A stretch of 64,000 nt of DNA from Oenanthe sinensis (Eukaryota; Streptophyta; Magnoliopsida; Apiales; Apiaceae). Shown here piece after piece: positions 10,614 through 19,740 of the stretch (position 1 is its first letter; each line of letters opens with the position of its first letter). The notes beneath the pieces are model-generated. The model saw nothing but the letters and a program-made list of their open reading frames with translations, searched no databases and was not told the origin of the DNA. Made by a program: the position numbers and the translations under genes. The DNA lies in NCBI GenBank assembly GCA_028671895.1, contig CM053802.1:33270201-33334200 (forward strand), given 5' to 3'.

Positions 10614-13100
10614 TTAGGCACCCACTTTCTCAAACTCACTCAGGCTCTCTACAGCCTTTTCTACCTCTCCTTTTGCCTGGTCCAGTGCCAGCCTCTCAGA
10701 TATTTTTTCACTCAATGTGGAGGGTGCACTCAATAATCCTACAGAAGAGGGGTTGAGAGATAAGAGTTGTGCTTCAATACCTGAACCACCTTGATAGAGG
10801 GGAACCCCTTCAAATGTCTGAAGGCTAGGGGTATCCACCAAGGGGTGAGCATCAACAGATCCTGAATCCTTACAAGCATCTTCTCTCTTTTCAGAGTCTG
10901 TTGGCTCCAGTATTCCAGTCTCAGGGTCTACTCTAGACTCTGACAGCTTCAGTATGACTTCATTAGAAGCCAGAGTCTGAGTGTTGCCATCTTGGACTGT
11001 TTGTGCATGAGACTCCCCCTCAAGGTGGATAGACTCTGACAGAATAGATTGGGAAATTTCTTCATGAGCATCCATCAGAGTCTGTCCTCCCGTATCACTG
11101 GGGTTCTCATCAGCTGTTTGGTGAGTTGTCAAGGAGGGCCTAACAGCATACTCCCCTGCCCCACTATCACCCAACCTCTGACTAGGTGGTTCTTGTGTGG
11201 GTGAGGCAGACTGAGCATCTTTATCACTAGTCACCACTGGTGCACTAGTCCCATCCTCCAACTGCCTTGCACTACCTACTACCTCCTGTTGTTCTTCAAG
11301 AATAAATGCATCCAACTTGTGATGAAAGGCCCTGAGATGGATTGCATTGATTGTCTGGGCATCTGTGAGATTGAAGAGGTCCTGCAGTTCCCTTCTTACT
11401 TTTTGAAAATAAGTGCCCTTGAATTGATCCAATCTACTTTGGTAGGTTGGATAGATGTATTTGTTGGCAATTGTACCTATATTATGGACAAGATAGTCAG
11501 CCACCTCTCTTGATAGAGGTTGAATTTGAGAGATCCATTGAATGGCTGTCCTGTAGGTAACTCCATTATCCCAAATTGCTTCATAGTTAAAAACTGGTTG
11601 CTCAATCTCAGTTTCCAACTCAGCAACAGACTCTGATGCTCTCCTTTTGTGGACCTTAAGCTTTTTAGGCTTCTTTGTAATTTGCTGTTCAGAGTCTGGC
11701 ACACCTAGTGCTTTGAGAACTTCATTTGTCTTGCCTTCTATGAGCCCAGCTGCTTGTACATGTAATGAAGAGTTGAATAGGTAGCTGTATAGATTTTTGA
11801 CCACATCATGTGCAGACATTTGTAGCTCCTGTTCCATTCTCTTCCGTAGGGCTTCATAGGTTGTAAGAAAATCCAAGACTTGAGATTTAGTCTGATATTG
11901 CCCTGGATCTTCAACTGATTCCACCAAAGGATATAGGAATAGCAGTACCTCATCACTTGGAATAATGATCTCATCAATTAGACTTGAGGCTGCATCCAAT
12001 GGCATTCCTTCCCAAAATGTTTCATGATCAGAGTCTAAAGGCAGCCTAGACTCTGACTCAACATTAGACTCTGGTTCAGGAGTTTTCTTGCTTTCAGAGT
12101 CTGGCTCTGCAGGAGCCTTGGGAGCATCTGTTTCCTGCAAAACAGGGTTAGTAATAATAAGAGGCTTGTGTGTGTGTGCAGAATAAGCCTTCCTCAATCT
12201 TCTGTACTTCTGATCAAAGGATTTGTCAGGAGACTCAATTAGAGAATCCTGAGGTGCATTCCTAGGCTGTTCAGAGTCTGTAGCCTTTTCAGAGACTACA
12301 GACTTGGCTTGAAGGTTAGAATCAAGTGTATCATGACCTTCGTTTAACAAAGAAAGACCTTCAACAACTTGTTTCTCTAGAGGGTTGAGCTCTTCATCAC
12401 TGTGCTCATCTATCAGCCTAGTTTGAATCAATTTTCTCCTCTTTACAACTGGTGCCTGTTGAGAGACACCAGAGGTTGGTTTCTTTTTGGATTTTGGTTT
12501 GGAAGATTGTGGAATTGAAGGGGATTGGGTGACTTGGGTAGGTGCAGGGGGACTCTCCATTACTTGTTCCTGAACCATTTCACCACCAAAAAATGAGGCA
12601 TTGCAGATAGAAGGTTTGTAGGATGAGAGTTTTACCTGCATTACCTGTGGATAGTGCATGGCAGGTAGACTTTTCTTCTTGTCATCAATTCTCTTGATGT
12701 CAGAGAATATCCTCCTTTGCTGTTTGTATGCCTGCACACAGCAATCATCTGCCAACTTGGTTGACATATCAGGAATGAAATGGTTGAGGAGAATCATAAG
12801 AAATCTATGATAGTAGACTTTCTTCCTCCCCTCTTGCACATTATTTAATTTTGCTCCCATTTGAGTGAGCAACATATCACCAATGTTGATTACTTTGTCA
12901 AACAGGAGACTGTGACCAATTTGATAAGTTATAGCAGTAATAGCATCAAAACCACTACACTTACCAGTGAAGCACTTAGCAATTTGATCAAAGAAAAAAG
13001 ACCATTCTTTCCTTAAGTAAGGCCTAGTTATTTTACTCATGTTATCTAAGCTAGCAGAATAACCTATTGCCTTAAACATGCTTCTTGTAATTTTGATCAC
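10614..13100 (-). CDS. S3 extra ORF after pol (SIRE aORF / so-called env-like), 828 codons
   Basis: Open frame that follows the RNase H stop directly: ...GMLNM, TAA, then VIKITRSMFKAIGY with no frame change. The first ATG is seven codons in (SMFKAIGY). The N-terminal 150 residues (YLRKEWSFFFDQIAKC, then CSGFDAITAITYQIGHSLLF and YYHRFLMILLNHF) look like a folded domain common in extra ORFs of plant SIRE elements. Next comes a basic stretch (KPKSKKKP, VKRRKL), possible nuclear targeting, and then long acidic Ser/Glu/Asp-rich sequence. I see no signal peptide or membrane span, so the env-like label used for this lineage is only positional. The UAA suggests expression by readthrough or internal initiation; neither is shown. 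This is the longest uninterrupted ORF of S3. Confidence 0.75.
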   Translation of the reverse strand: MIKITRSMFKAIGYSASLDNMSKITRPYLRKEWSFFFDQIAKCFTGKCSGFDAITAITYQIGHSLLFDKVINIGDMLLTQMGAKLNNVQEGRKKVYYHRFLMILLNHFIPDMSTKLADDCCVQAYKQQRRIFSDIKRIDDKKKSLPAMHYPQVMQVKLSSYKPSICNASFFGGEMVQEQVMESPPAPTQVTQSPSIPQSSKPKSKKKPTSGVSQQAPVVKRRKLIQTRLIDEHSDEELNPLEKQVVEGLSLLNEGHDTLDSNLQAKSVVSEKATDSEQPRNAPQDSLIESPDKSFDQKYRRLRKAYSAHTHKPLIITNPVLQETDAPKAPAEPDSESKKTPEPESNVESESRLPLDSDHETFWEGMPLDAASSLIDEIIIPSDEVLLFLYPLVESVEDPGQYQTKSQVLDFLTTYEALRKRMEQELQMSAHDVVKNLYSYLFNSSLHVQAAGLIEGKTNEVLKALGVPDSEQQITKKPKKLKVHKRRASESVAELETEIEQPVFNYEAIWDNGVTYRTAIQWISQIQPLSREVADYLVHNIGTIANKYIYPTYQSRLDQFKGTYFQKVRRELQDLFNLTDAQTINAIHLRAFHHKLDAFILEEQQEVVGSARQLEDGTSAPVVTSDKDAQSASPTQEPPSQRLGDSGAGEYAVRPSLTTHQTADENPSDTGGQTLMDAHEEISQSILSESIHLEGESHAQTVQDGNTQTLASNEVILKLSESRVDPETGILEPTDSEKREDACKDSGSVDAHPLVDTPSLQTFEGVPLYQGGSGIEAQLLSLNPSSVGLLSAPSTLSEKISERLALDQAKGEVEKAVESLSEFEKVGA

Positions 13101-14300
13101 TTACATATTTAACATACCTAATTCACCTACCAGTCTAAGAAAGGTAGATTCATCAAGTGGTTTTGTCAAAATGTCTGCAATCTGTCTGTCAGTTGGAACA
13201 TAGTGAAGTGTCACAGTGCCATTTTCAACATGTTCTCTAATGAAGTGATACCTGACATCAATGTGCTTTGTTCTGGAGTGTTGGACTGGATTCTCTGCAA
13301 TTTTAATAGCACTAGTATTATCACAATACATAGGAATATTTGATAATGTTAGTCCATAATCAAGTAATTGATTTCTCATCCACAGAATTTGAGCACAGCA
13401 ACTTCCAGCTGCAATGTATTCAGCCTCAGCTGTTGAGGTGGATACTGTTTGTTGTTTCTTGCTAAACCAAGAAATTAATCTGTTGCCAAGAAACTGGCAT
13501 TGTCCTGTTGTGCTTTTCCTGTCTACTTTGCATCCTGCATAGTCAGAATCTGAATAACCAATTAGTGAAAAATCTGACTCTCTAGGATACCAAAGTTCAA
13601 GAGTTTGTGCCCCCTTGAGATATCTAAAAATTCTTTTCACAGCTATTAAATGTGATTCTCTAGGGTCAGCTTGAAATCTAGCACACAGACAAGTTGCAAA
13701 CATTATATATGGTCTACTAGCAGTTAAATATAACAATGAGCCAATCATACCTCTGTAGCTAGTGTTGTTAACTTTCTTACCCTTTGGGTCAGAGTCTAGC
13801 TTTGTGGCAGTTGACATGGGAGTTTTAGCAGTTGCAGAGTCTTGCATATCAAACTTCTTCAACAGTTCTCTTACATACTTTGTTTGATTGATGAAAATTC
13901 CATCATCATTCTGTTTGACTTGAAGCCCCAAAAAGAAGTTTAATTCTCCCATCATGCTCATTTCATAATTTGACTGCATTAGTTGACTAAACTTTTCACA
14001 GAGTTTATCATTAGTAAATCCAAATATAATATCATCAACATAAATTTGGACAAGCAAAATATCACCTTTACATTTTCTAATAAAGAGAGTTTTGTCAATG
14101 GTACCTCTTGTGAATTCATTTTCCAGAAGAAATTTTGAAAGAGTTTCATACCATGCTCTAGGTGCTTGCTTCAATCCATATAGTGCCTTGTCTAACCTGT
14201 AAACATGATCAGGAAACTTTGGATCAACAAATCCTGGTGGTTGCTCCACATAGACTTCTTTTTCCAATTCTCCATTTAAGAAGGCACTTTTCACATCCAT
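13101..14300 (-). pseudogene. S3 reverse transcriptase (main part) and RNase H
   Basis: 399 codons from MDVKSAFLNGELEKEV to the TAA at 13101-13103. MDVK supplies the first catalytic Asp; YVDD at about 14031-14042 supplies the other two. RNase H follows, with SDSDYAG, TAEAEYIA and CDNTSAI holding the expected Asp/Glu residues, and the frame ends VGELGMLNM. The apparent start is an artefact: the codon before MDVK is TAG where the family has Gln (FKMYQMDVK). This one amber codon splits RT between its N-terminal palm part and the catalytic half. The C-terminus runs straight into the extra ORF frame. Confidence 0.9.
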
Positions 14301-15691
14301 CTAATACATCTTGAATTTTGAATGAGCTGCAAAGGCAAGAAACATTCTGATAGCTTCCAATCTTGCTACTGGTGCAAAAGTTTCATCATAGTCAATTCCT
14401 TCCTCCTGTGAGTATCCTTTTGCAACTAGCCTTTCTTTGTTTCTTACTACAGTTCCATTCTCATCAAGTTTGTTTCTGTAAACCCATTTTGCACCAACAA
14501 CAGATCTATTTCTAGGTCTTGGTACTAGTTTCCACACTTTATTTCTCTCAAATTCATTCAATTCTTCTTGCATTGCAATAATCCAATCAGGGTCTTGCAA
14601 GGCTTCCTCAATTTTCTTGGGTTCATTCTTTGAGAGAAAACACCTATAAAGACATTCATTTTGAGTGGCTGTTCTTGTTTGTACACTACTCTCAGGGTCA
14701 CCAATTATTAAGTCAGGAGTGTGATCCCTTGTCCATTTTCTAGCTGGTGGAAGATTGGTTCTTGAACTTGAAGCTCCCCCTAAGTCATTTACATCTTCTG
14801 TATTTGAGTGAAATTCAAATGAAGAGGCTCCCCCTAAATTGCTTGACTCTGACAAGGTTTCAGAGTTGCTTGATCCAGACCCTGATGAATTAGACTCTGT
14901 CTGTCTAGACTCTGTCTGGGTAGACCCTGACCTGTTAGACTCTGAATTATTTGGAGTTGAATTTTCTAACTCCCCCTCAGAGTGTGCAGATTTCTGTGTT
15001 GGTTCAGGAGTTGTTTGAGGGTCTTCATCCTCTTCTTCTTCATTTATCTCAGAACTTTTTAGATTTTCAAATTCCAGTGTAGTAGATTCTGACTCATCCT
15101 GCAATCCTGTAAACTTTTTATCATCAAATGCAACATGAATAGATTCCATAACAATTTTGGTTCTGAGATTAAACACTCTGAATGCTTTTGTGTTTGATGC
15201 ATATCCAAGAAAAATTGACTCATCTGCCTTGGCTTCAAATTTGCTTAGATTTTCAGGATGTACTTTCAGTACATAACACTTGCATCCAAATATGTGAAAG
15301 TGTTTCACACTTGGCTTCTTGTTCTTTATCATTTCATAGGGAGTCTTTCCATGCATGTTTATTAAGGTGCAGTTTTGAGTGAAACATGCTGTATTGACTG
15401 CCTCTGCCCAAAAATAGACTGGTAGCTAGATTCTGCCAGCATTGTTCTGGCAGCTTCTATGAGTGTTCTATTCTTTCTCTCCACAACTCCATTTTGTTGA
15501 GGAGTTCCTGGTGCAGAAAATTGTTGAGTAATTCCCTTTGATGCACAGTAGTCCTCCATGATTGAATTCTTGAATTCAGTACCATTGTCACTCCTTAGAA
15601 TTTTAACTGTTTTTGTTGATTTCCTTTCCAGAAAGGTGATATGGTCTTTTATGTGTTATGGAGCTTCATCCTTTGAATGTAGAAAGAAAAC
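14301..15691 (-). pseudogene. S3 integrase catalytic core, C-terminus and RT N-terminus (frameshifted)
   Basis: Contains the integrase segments SDNGTEF and PGTPQQNGVVERKNRTL (second Asp and Glu of the catalytic triad), then MHGKTPYEMIKNKKP, an acidic Ser-rich linker and the RT start (WKLVPRPRNRSVVGAKWVYR). Lesions read directly: TGA after DDFTRFT at 15689-15691 where Trp is expected, a TAA about ten codons later (DEAP, stop, HIKDH), and a one-base loss in LAESSL near 15425-15430 that shifts the frame until the MHGKTPYEM block at 15356. The TAG at 14301-14303 ends the segment. Confidence 0.88.
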
Positions 15692-16402
15692 TCATGTGAA
15701 TCTTGTAAAATCATCTACAATAACAAGAGTATATTTCCTTTTGTTAATTGACATAACAATTACTGGACCAAATAAATCAAGATGCAATAAATAAAAGGGT
15801 TCAGAAATGGTGTTAATTGTTTTGCTCTTGAAGGATGATTTTCTTTGCTTCCCAAGTTGACATGCTTCACAAAGTCCATCTTGCACAAAATCAACCTGTG
15901 GTAATCCTCTTACAAGATTCTGTTTAACCAACTTATTGAGTGTTTTGAAGTTGATGTGTGACAGTTTCTTGTGCCATTTCCAGCTTTCTTCTGTTGAGGC
16001 CTTGCTATATAGACATGTGATTTCACTGTGTATGCAATCCTCCAAGCTGGCTTCATAAATGTTACCATGCCTAAGTCCTTTGAAAACCACAATGCCTGTT
16101 TCTTTGTGAGTCACAAGACACTCTTTGTTGTCAAAGCCAGTATGGTAACTTTTATCTCCAAGTTGACTTATGCTTATTAAATTATGCCTTAAGCCATCAA
16201 CTAGAGCTACTTGTTCAATGATGACATTCCCAAGTATAATCTTGCCATATCCCAGTGTTTGTCCTTTGTTGCCATCTCCAAAGGATACTTCTGGGCCAGC
16301 CATTTCCACAAAGTCTGTAAGCAGGGATTTCTTTCCAGTCATGTGTCCTGAGCATCCACTGTCCAGGATTAGGGTTACATTCTTTACCCTGGTTCCCTGC
16401 AT
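15692..16402 (-). pseudogene. S3 aspartic protease and integrase N-terminus
   Basis: 236 codons. LILDSGCSGHMTG near the start is the protease active site (DSG), followed by SFGDGNKGQTLGYG. The integrase zinc-binding HHCC region follows (WHKKLSHINFKTLNKLVKQN ... CEACQLGKQ), then LHLDLFGPV with the first catalytic Asp. The frame differs from the gag frame that ends at 16414, so gag and protease are separated by a frameshift in the 12-bp gap region. Stops at 15689 end it early. Confidence 0.88.
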
Positions 16403-16413
16403 ACATAAAGCAA

Positions 16414-18714
16414 CTAGTTAGATGTTTTGAGGACCCAAACAGTTTTGGATCCTTTTCTACTAACTTTAGGAGATGCAGGCTTTACAATTTTCACCTTTGA
16501 TTTACCTGTCTCTTTTGTTGCCTTAGACTCTGGTGGAGTCTTGACAGTGTCATACCAACTTTTATCAATAGAAGATTTTAGCTCATAAAAATTGTAATAC
16601 AAGTCATGATAGTCCTTACACATATAGATAGAATGAAATATGCTACCACAGTGATAACATGGTTTCTGTGGTATGTAGTGACTTTTCAGAGTCTGTGAAG
16701 GATTAGACTCTGATTTCTTCTCAATCTTTGCTTTACAATCTATAGCCAAATGGTTGTGGTTGCCACATCTATAACACTTCTTTCTAGGAGCATTAGGATC
16801 CTTTTGGTAATTGTTTGCCTTATTAATTCCTTCTTTACCATTCCTATTTCTCCTAGTTTTGGTAGACTCTGATAAGTTTTCTAGCCTTTCTTTTAATTTT
16901 GACTTAGACAAGTACCCTATGTTTATAATTTTCTTAGAGTTATTTGCCCCTGTTTCATCTGTCTTTTTGTCAACAACAGGGGGACTATTGACAGATGAGT
17001 TTGTGGCTTCAGTCTTTTCTTTAGGGATCACAAACTTAACAGGAACAAATGTACTTTTGTCGTTAGTCTTATTAATTTTGCTAGTTTCTTCATTGTTATC
17101 ATTCTCAACAATAGGTCTTTTGTCTTGACTCTTGTCATAGCCTAGACCAGCAGTTTGACACACGTTTTGATTATTGAGAATTTCTCGAACTTTTCTTCCA
17201 GAGTTTGTCCAAACTTTAAACTTAAGCCTTTCTTCTTCTAGTTCTTTCCTAACATAGTCATAGGCTTTCAAAATTTCAGTGTAGTTATGACTATATTTCT
17301 CAGAATCCTTTTTGTATTGTTCCATTAATAATAACTCAGATTCTACATGAAAATTCCTTTTAGTTAAGGCTAAATTTTCTTCTCTCAACCTTTCACTTTC
17401 ACTAGTGAGAGACCTACATGTTGTCATTATTTTATTAACCTCACTTTTCACAATCTCTATGCCATCAGAGTCTAAATTAATTAAGGATTCAGGAGTAAAG
17501 ATTGATACCTGAGTTTTAGGAGATGAGGGTTCTTTGGGAGATTGTAATTTTCTTGAGGAGGATGCCATCAGTGCTAGATTTTCATAATCAATTTCATCCT
17601 CTGAGCTTGAATCTGCCCAATCCTTTCCAGTTGATAGAAGTGCTTTTCCTTTTCCCTGACTTTTTGACTTTCTGCATTCACTAGCAAAGTGGCCCAATAT
17701 TCCACAGTTGAAACATTTGACCTTTGCTTTGTCAAGTGTGATTATTGTACTCTTGCTCTTCTCAACCTTCTCATCTTCCTTCTTGAATGATGGCCTCTTG
17801 CTAAATTTTCCAGTTCTTTTGTTAAATTTCATTCTTTTGAAATTTTTTGCAAACATAGCCATCATTTGACTTAGGTCAATCTCTCCATCAGAATCAGAGT
17901 CTGTGTCAGTAGACTCTAACTCCACAACAGCTTTACCCTTCTTCCTTGAATCCTTGATTCTAGCTTCTGTGGGTTGTTTCTATTGTTCTTTCTCAGACTC
18001 CAGTAAGAGTGCCACAGATTTTGTCTTCACAGACTTCTTATTCTTCCTCTGTTGCATCTCCAAATCATATGTCTTGAGTCTGCCATACAATTCTTCTAGA
18101 GTTAGTTCATCCAAATCTCTAGCTTCTCTTATGGTTGTAGTCTTATTGTCCCACTCTTCAGGAAGTGCTCTCAGAAACTTGGTATTCGTATCTTTAGAAT
18201 CATAAACCTTACCAAGCATAGCCATCTCATTCAAGAGTTTTGTAAACCTATCATACATCTCAGTGATAGATTCTCCAGATTTTGCTTCAAAGTACTCATA
18301 CTCTTGAATGAGCAAAGACCTAGCATTCTTCTTGACATCTTTAGTCCCTTGACAGTGCACCCCAAGTTTTGTCCACATCTCCTTAGCAGTCTTGCATGAT
18401 ATGACACAGTTAGTTAGAACAAAATCTAAACTGTTAAAGAGAATGTTCTTTACTTTTGCCTCCTTAAGGACATTTTCTTTGTCCTCTTTTGTCCATTCAG
18501 CCTTTGGTTTCTCAACGAGGTGTTCTTCAGTTATTTTGCCTTCCTCATTGATTTGAGGCACAATTTTTAAGGGCACAAAGGGTCCTTCATTAATCCTGTC
18601 AAGATAGTCAGGGTCTGTTGCTTCCAGATGGTGCAGCATCTTAACCTTCCAGTGGGTGAACTCGTTTCTCTTAAGCATAGGAATCTTAGAATTGCCATCT
18701 TTGTTTCCAGACAT
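16414..18714 (-). pseudogene. S3 gag with three CCHC zinc knuckles, split by one amber codon
   Basis: Starts at ATG 18714 (MSGNKDGNSKIPMLKRNEF), 23 bp from the PBS, so the leader is very short. The N-terminal 244 codons hold the copia capsid part (FTHWKVKMLHHLEA, DLDELTLEELYGRLKTYDLE) and end at TAG 17980-17982; the frame then continues without shift to 16414. The second part has three C-X2-C-X4-H-X4-C knuckles: CFNCGILGHFASEC, CYRCGNHNHLAIDC and CYHCGSIFHSIYMC. Between the first and second is a long Glu/Lys-rich, probably helical segment. The TAG most simply comes from CAG or AAG. Total length would be about 765 residues, long for copia gag but usual for SIRE. Confidence 0.9.
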
Positions 18715-18737
18715 CTTTGATCGATTTTAAACGTTAG

Positions 18738-18749
18738 GCTCTGATACCA
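18738..18749 (-). promoter_or_regulatory. S3 primer binding site (initiator Met tRNA)
   Basis: GCTCTGATACCA on the plus strand (TGGTATCAGAGC on the minus strand), two bases from the 5' LTR. Confidence 0.92.
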
Positions 18750-19031
18750 ATTGTTTTCCCAGTTGCACAAGTAGAAGGGGGGGTTGAATACTTGTGTGCC
18801 TTTTCTGCCCGATTTAAAATCAAATTAATTACAAACTCAAACACGAAGATATGAATAAGAACTTTTTTGTATTATTGATTTGTGAATACAAAACTCTCCT
18901 AGGATGTACACAAACCCTAGCAGCTTCTCTGTGTTTATCACAGCAACTCTCTCTATTTCTATGCTCTCACAAAATTTCACTCAGATAATTATGCTTCGAC
19001 TTCCACACCTTTACAATTAGGTTACATAGAG

Positions 19032-19039
19032 TTTATATA
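19032..19039 (-). promoter_or_regulatory. TATA box of S3 5' LTR
   Basis: TTTATATA on the plus strand reads TATATAAA on the minus strand, in the 5' LTR, so it is placed to drive S3 transcription. The same motif is in the left LTR near 8955. Confidence 0.5.
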
Positions 19040-19267
19040 GAGAGCTTCCTATCAACTAATAACAGAAAGATAAATTACAATAGGAATATAATTCCTAATT
19101 ATTAGTTGACAGTTTCCTTGTAGAATTCTCTTTCTTTCCCATAGCATATCTGCAATTTAAATTATCTTGATCTTCGAAGACTTTCCATTCCTCTAATCTT
19201 CTGTATAGACTCTGAAATCTTCTTTAAGCTTCGAGAAGTCAGGCTGTGAGCTAATCAATCGAGTACT

Positions 19268-19600
19268 TGTGAGACTTCTCGATTGGTAAATATCCGTTAA
19301 TGACTTCTCGATCAATAAATATCCGTTGATGAGTTCTCGATCAGGAAATATCCGTTGATGAGTATATATCCGTTGATGAGTTCTCGATCAATAAATATCA
19401 GTTGATGACTTGAGTTCTCGATTGATAAATATCAGTTGATGACTTGAGTTCTCGATTGATAAATATCAGTTGATGACCTCTCGATCGATGACTTCTCGAT
19501 TGGCTTTATCAGTCGATGGCTTATTATCAGTTGATGACTTCTCGATCGATATTTATCAGTCGATTGCTTCTTGTAGATAGATATCCGTTGATTGATTCTT
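19268..19600. repeat. Minisatellite in S3 right LTR, two units longer than in the left LTR
   Basis: Same TTCTCGATCAATAAATATC...GTTGATGA units as at 9193-9450, plus two adjacent 34-bp units. The two LTRs were copied from one template at insertion, so the unit number changed during or after integration. Confidence 0.85.
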
Positions 19601-19671
19601 GCAGATAGACTGTGTTAAATCCTGTTCTAGTATTTTGTACATCATCAAATTATTATATTCCTAACAAAGTT

Positions 19672-19740
19672 GTTTCCTCCTGTCAGCTTATCCTTCTCAA
19701 GGAGTGATCGTACGGATAGTGTGTTTGTGTTATTTGCCAT
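19672..19740 (-). pseudogene. F gag start, right of S3 insertion
   Basis: ATG at 19740 begins MANNTNTLSVRSLLEKDKLT, matching Z gag (MTNNTNTLSVRSVLEKDKLT). It is interrupted after GGNN by S3 at the AAGTT target site and resumes at 8676. Confidence 0.88.

Larger units (their letters stand above)
8677..19666 (-). mobile_element. Complete SIRE-like Ty1/copia element S3
   Basis: Full minus-strand element of about 11 kb, with LTRs at 8677-9522 and 18752-19666 and a 5-bp target duplication AAGTT (8672-8676, 19667-19671). Internal order from the 5' LTR: PBS, gag with three zinc knuckles, protease, integrase, RT, RNase H, then a long extra ORF region before the 3' LTR. The extra ORF, the tRNA-iMet PBS and the RT wording (VYVEQPPGF...YVDDIIFG) fit the SIRE/Maximus lineage. 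Several stops and frameshifts break gag-pol even though the LTRs are about 99% identical outside a minisatellite. Confidence 0.93.
18752..19666 (-). repeat. S3 5' LTR (915 bp)
   Basis: Plus-strand ends TGTTTTCCCAG...TTCCTAACA. The 69-bp excess over the left LTR is two extra 34-bp units (TTGAGTTCTCGATTGATAAA plus TATCAGTTGATGAC) and one G. A TATA box (TATATAAA, minus strand) is at about 19032-19039. Confidence 0.95.

Noticed and set aside
10614..13100. S3 extra ORF as a true envelope glycoprotein
   Set aside because: No signal peptide, hydrophobic fusion segment or transmembrane helix can be seen; the protein is polar, acidic and has basic patches.
13101..14300. MDVKSAFLNG as a genuine separate start of a truncated RT
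   Set aside because: The preceding codon is a TAG in a frame that is otherwise continuous with the upstream RT; the Gln to stop change explains the apparent start.
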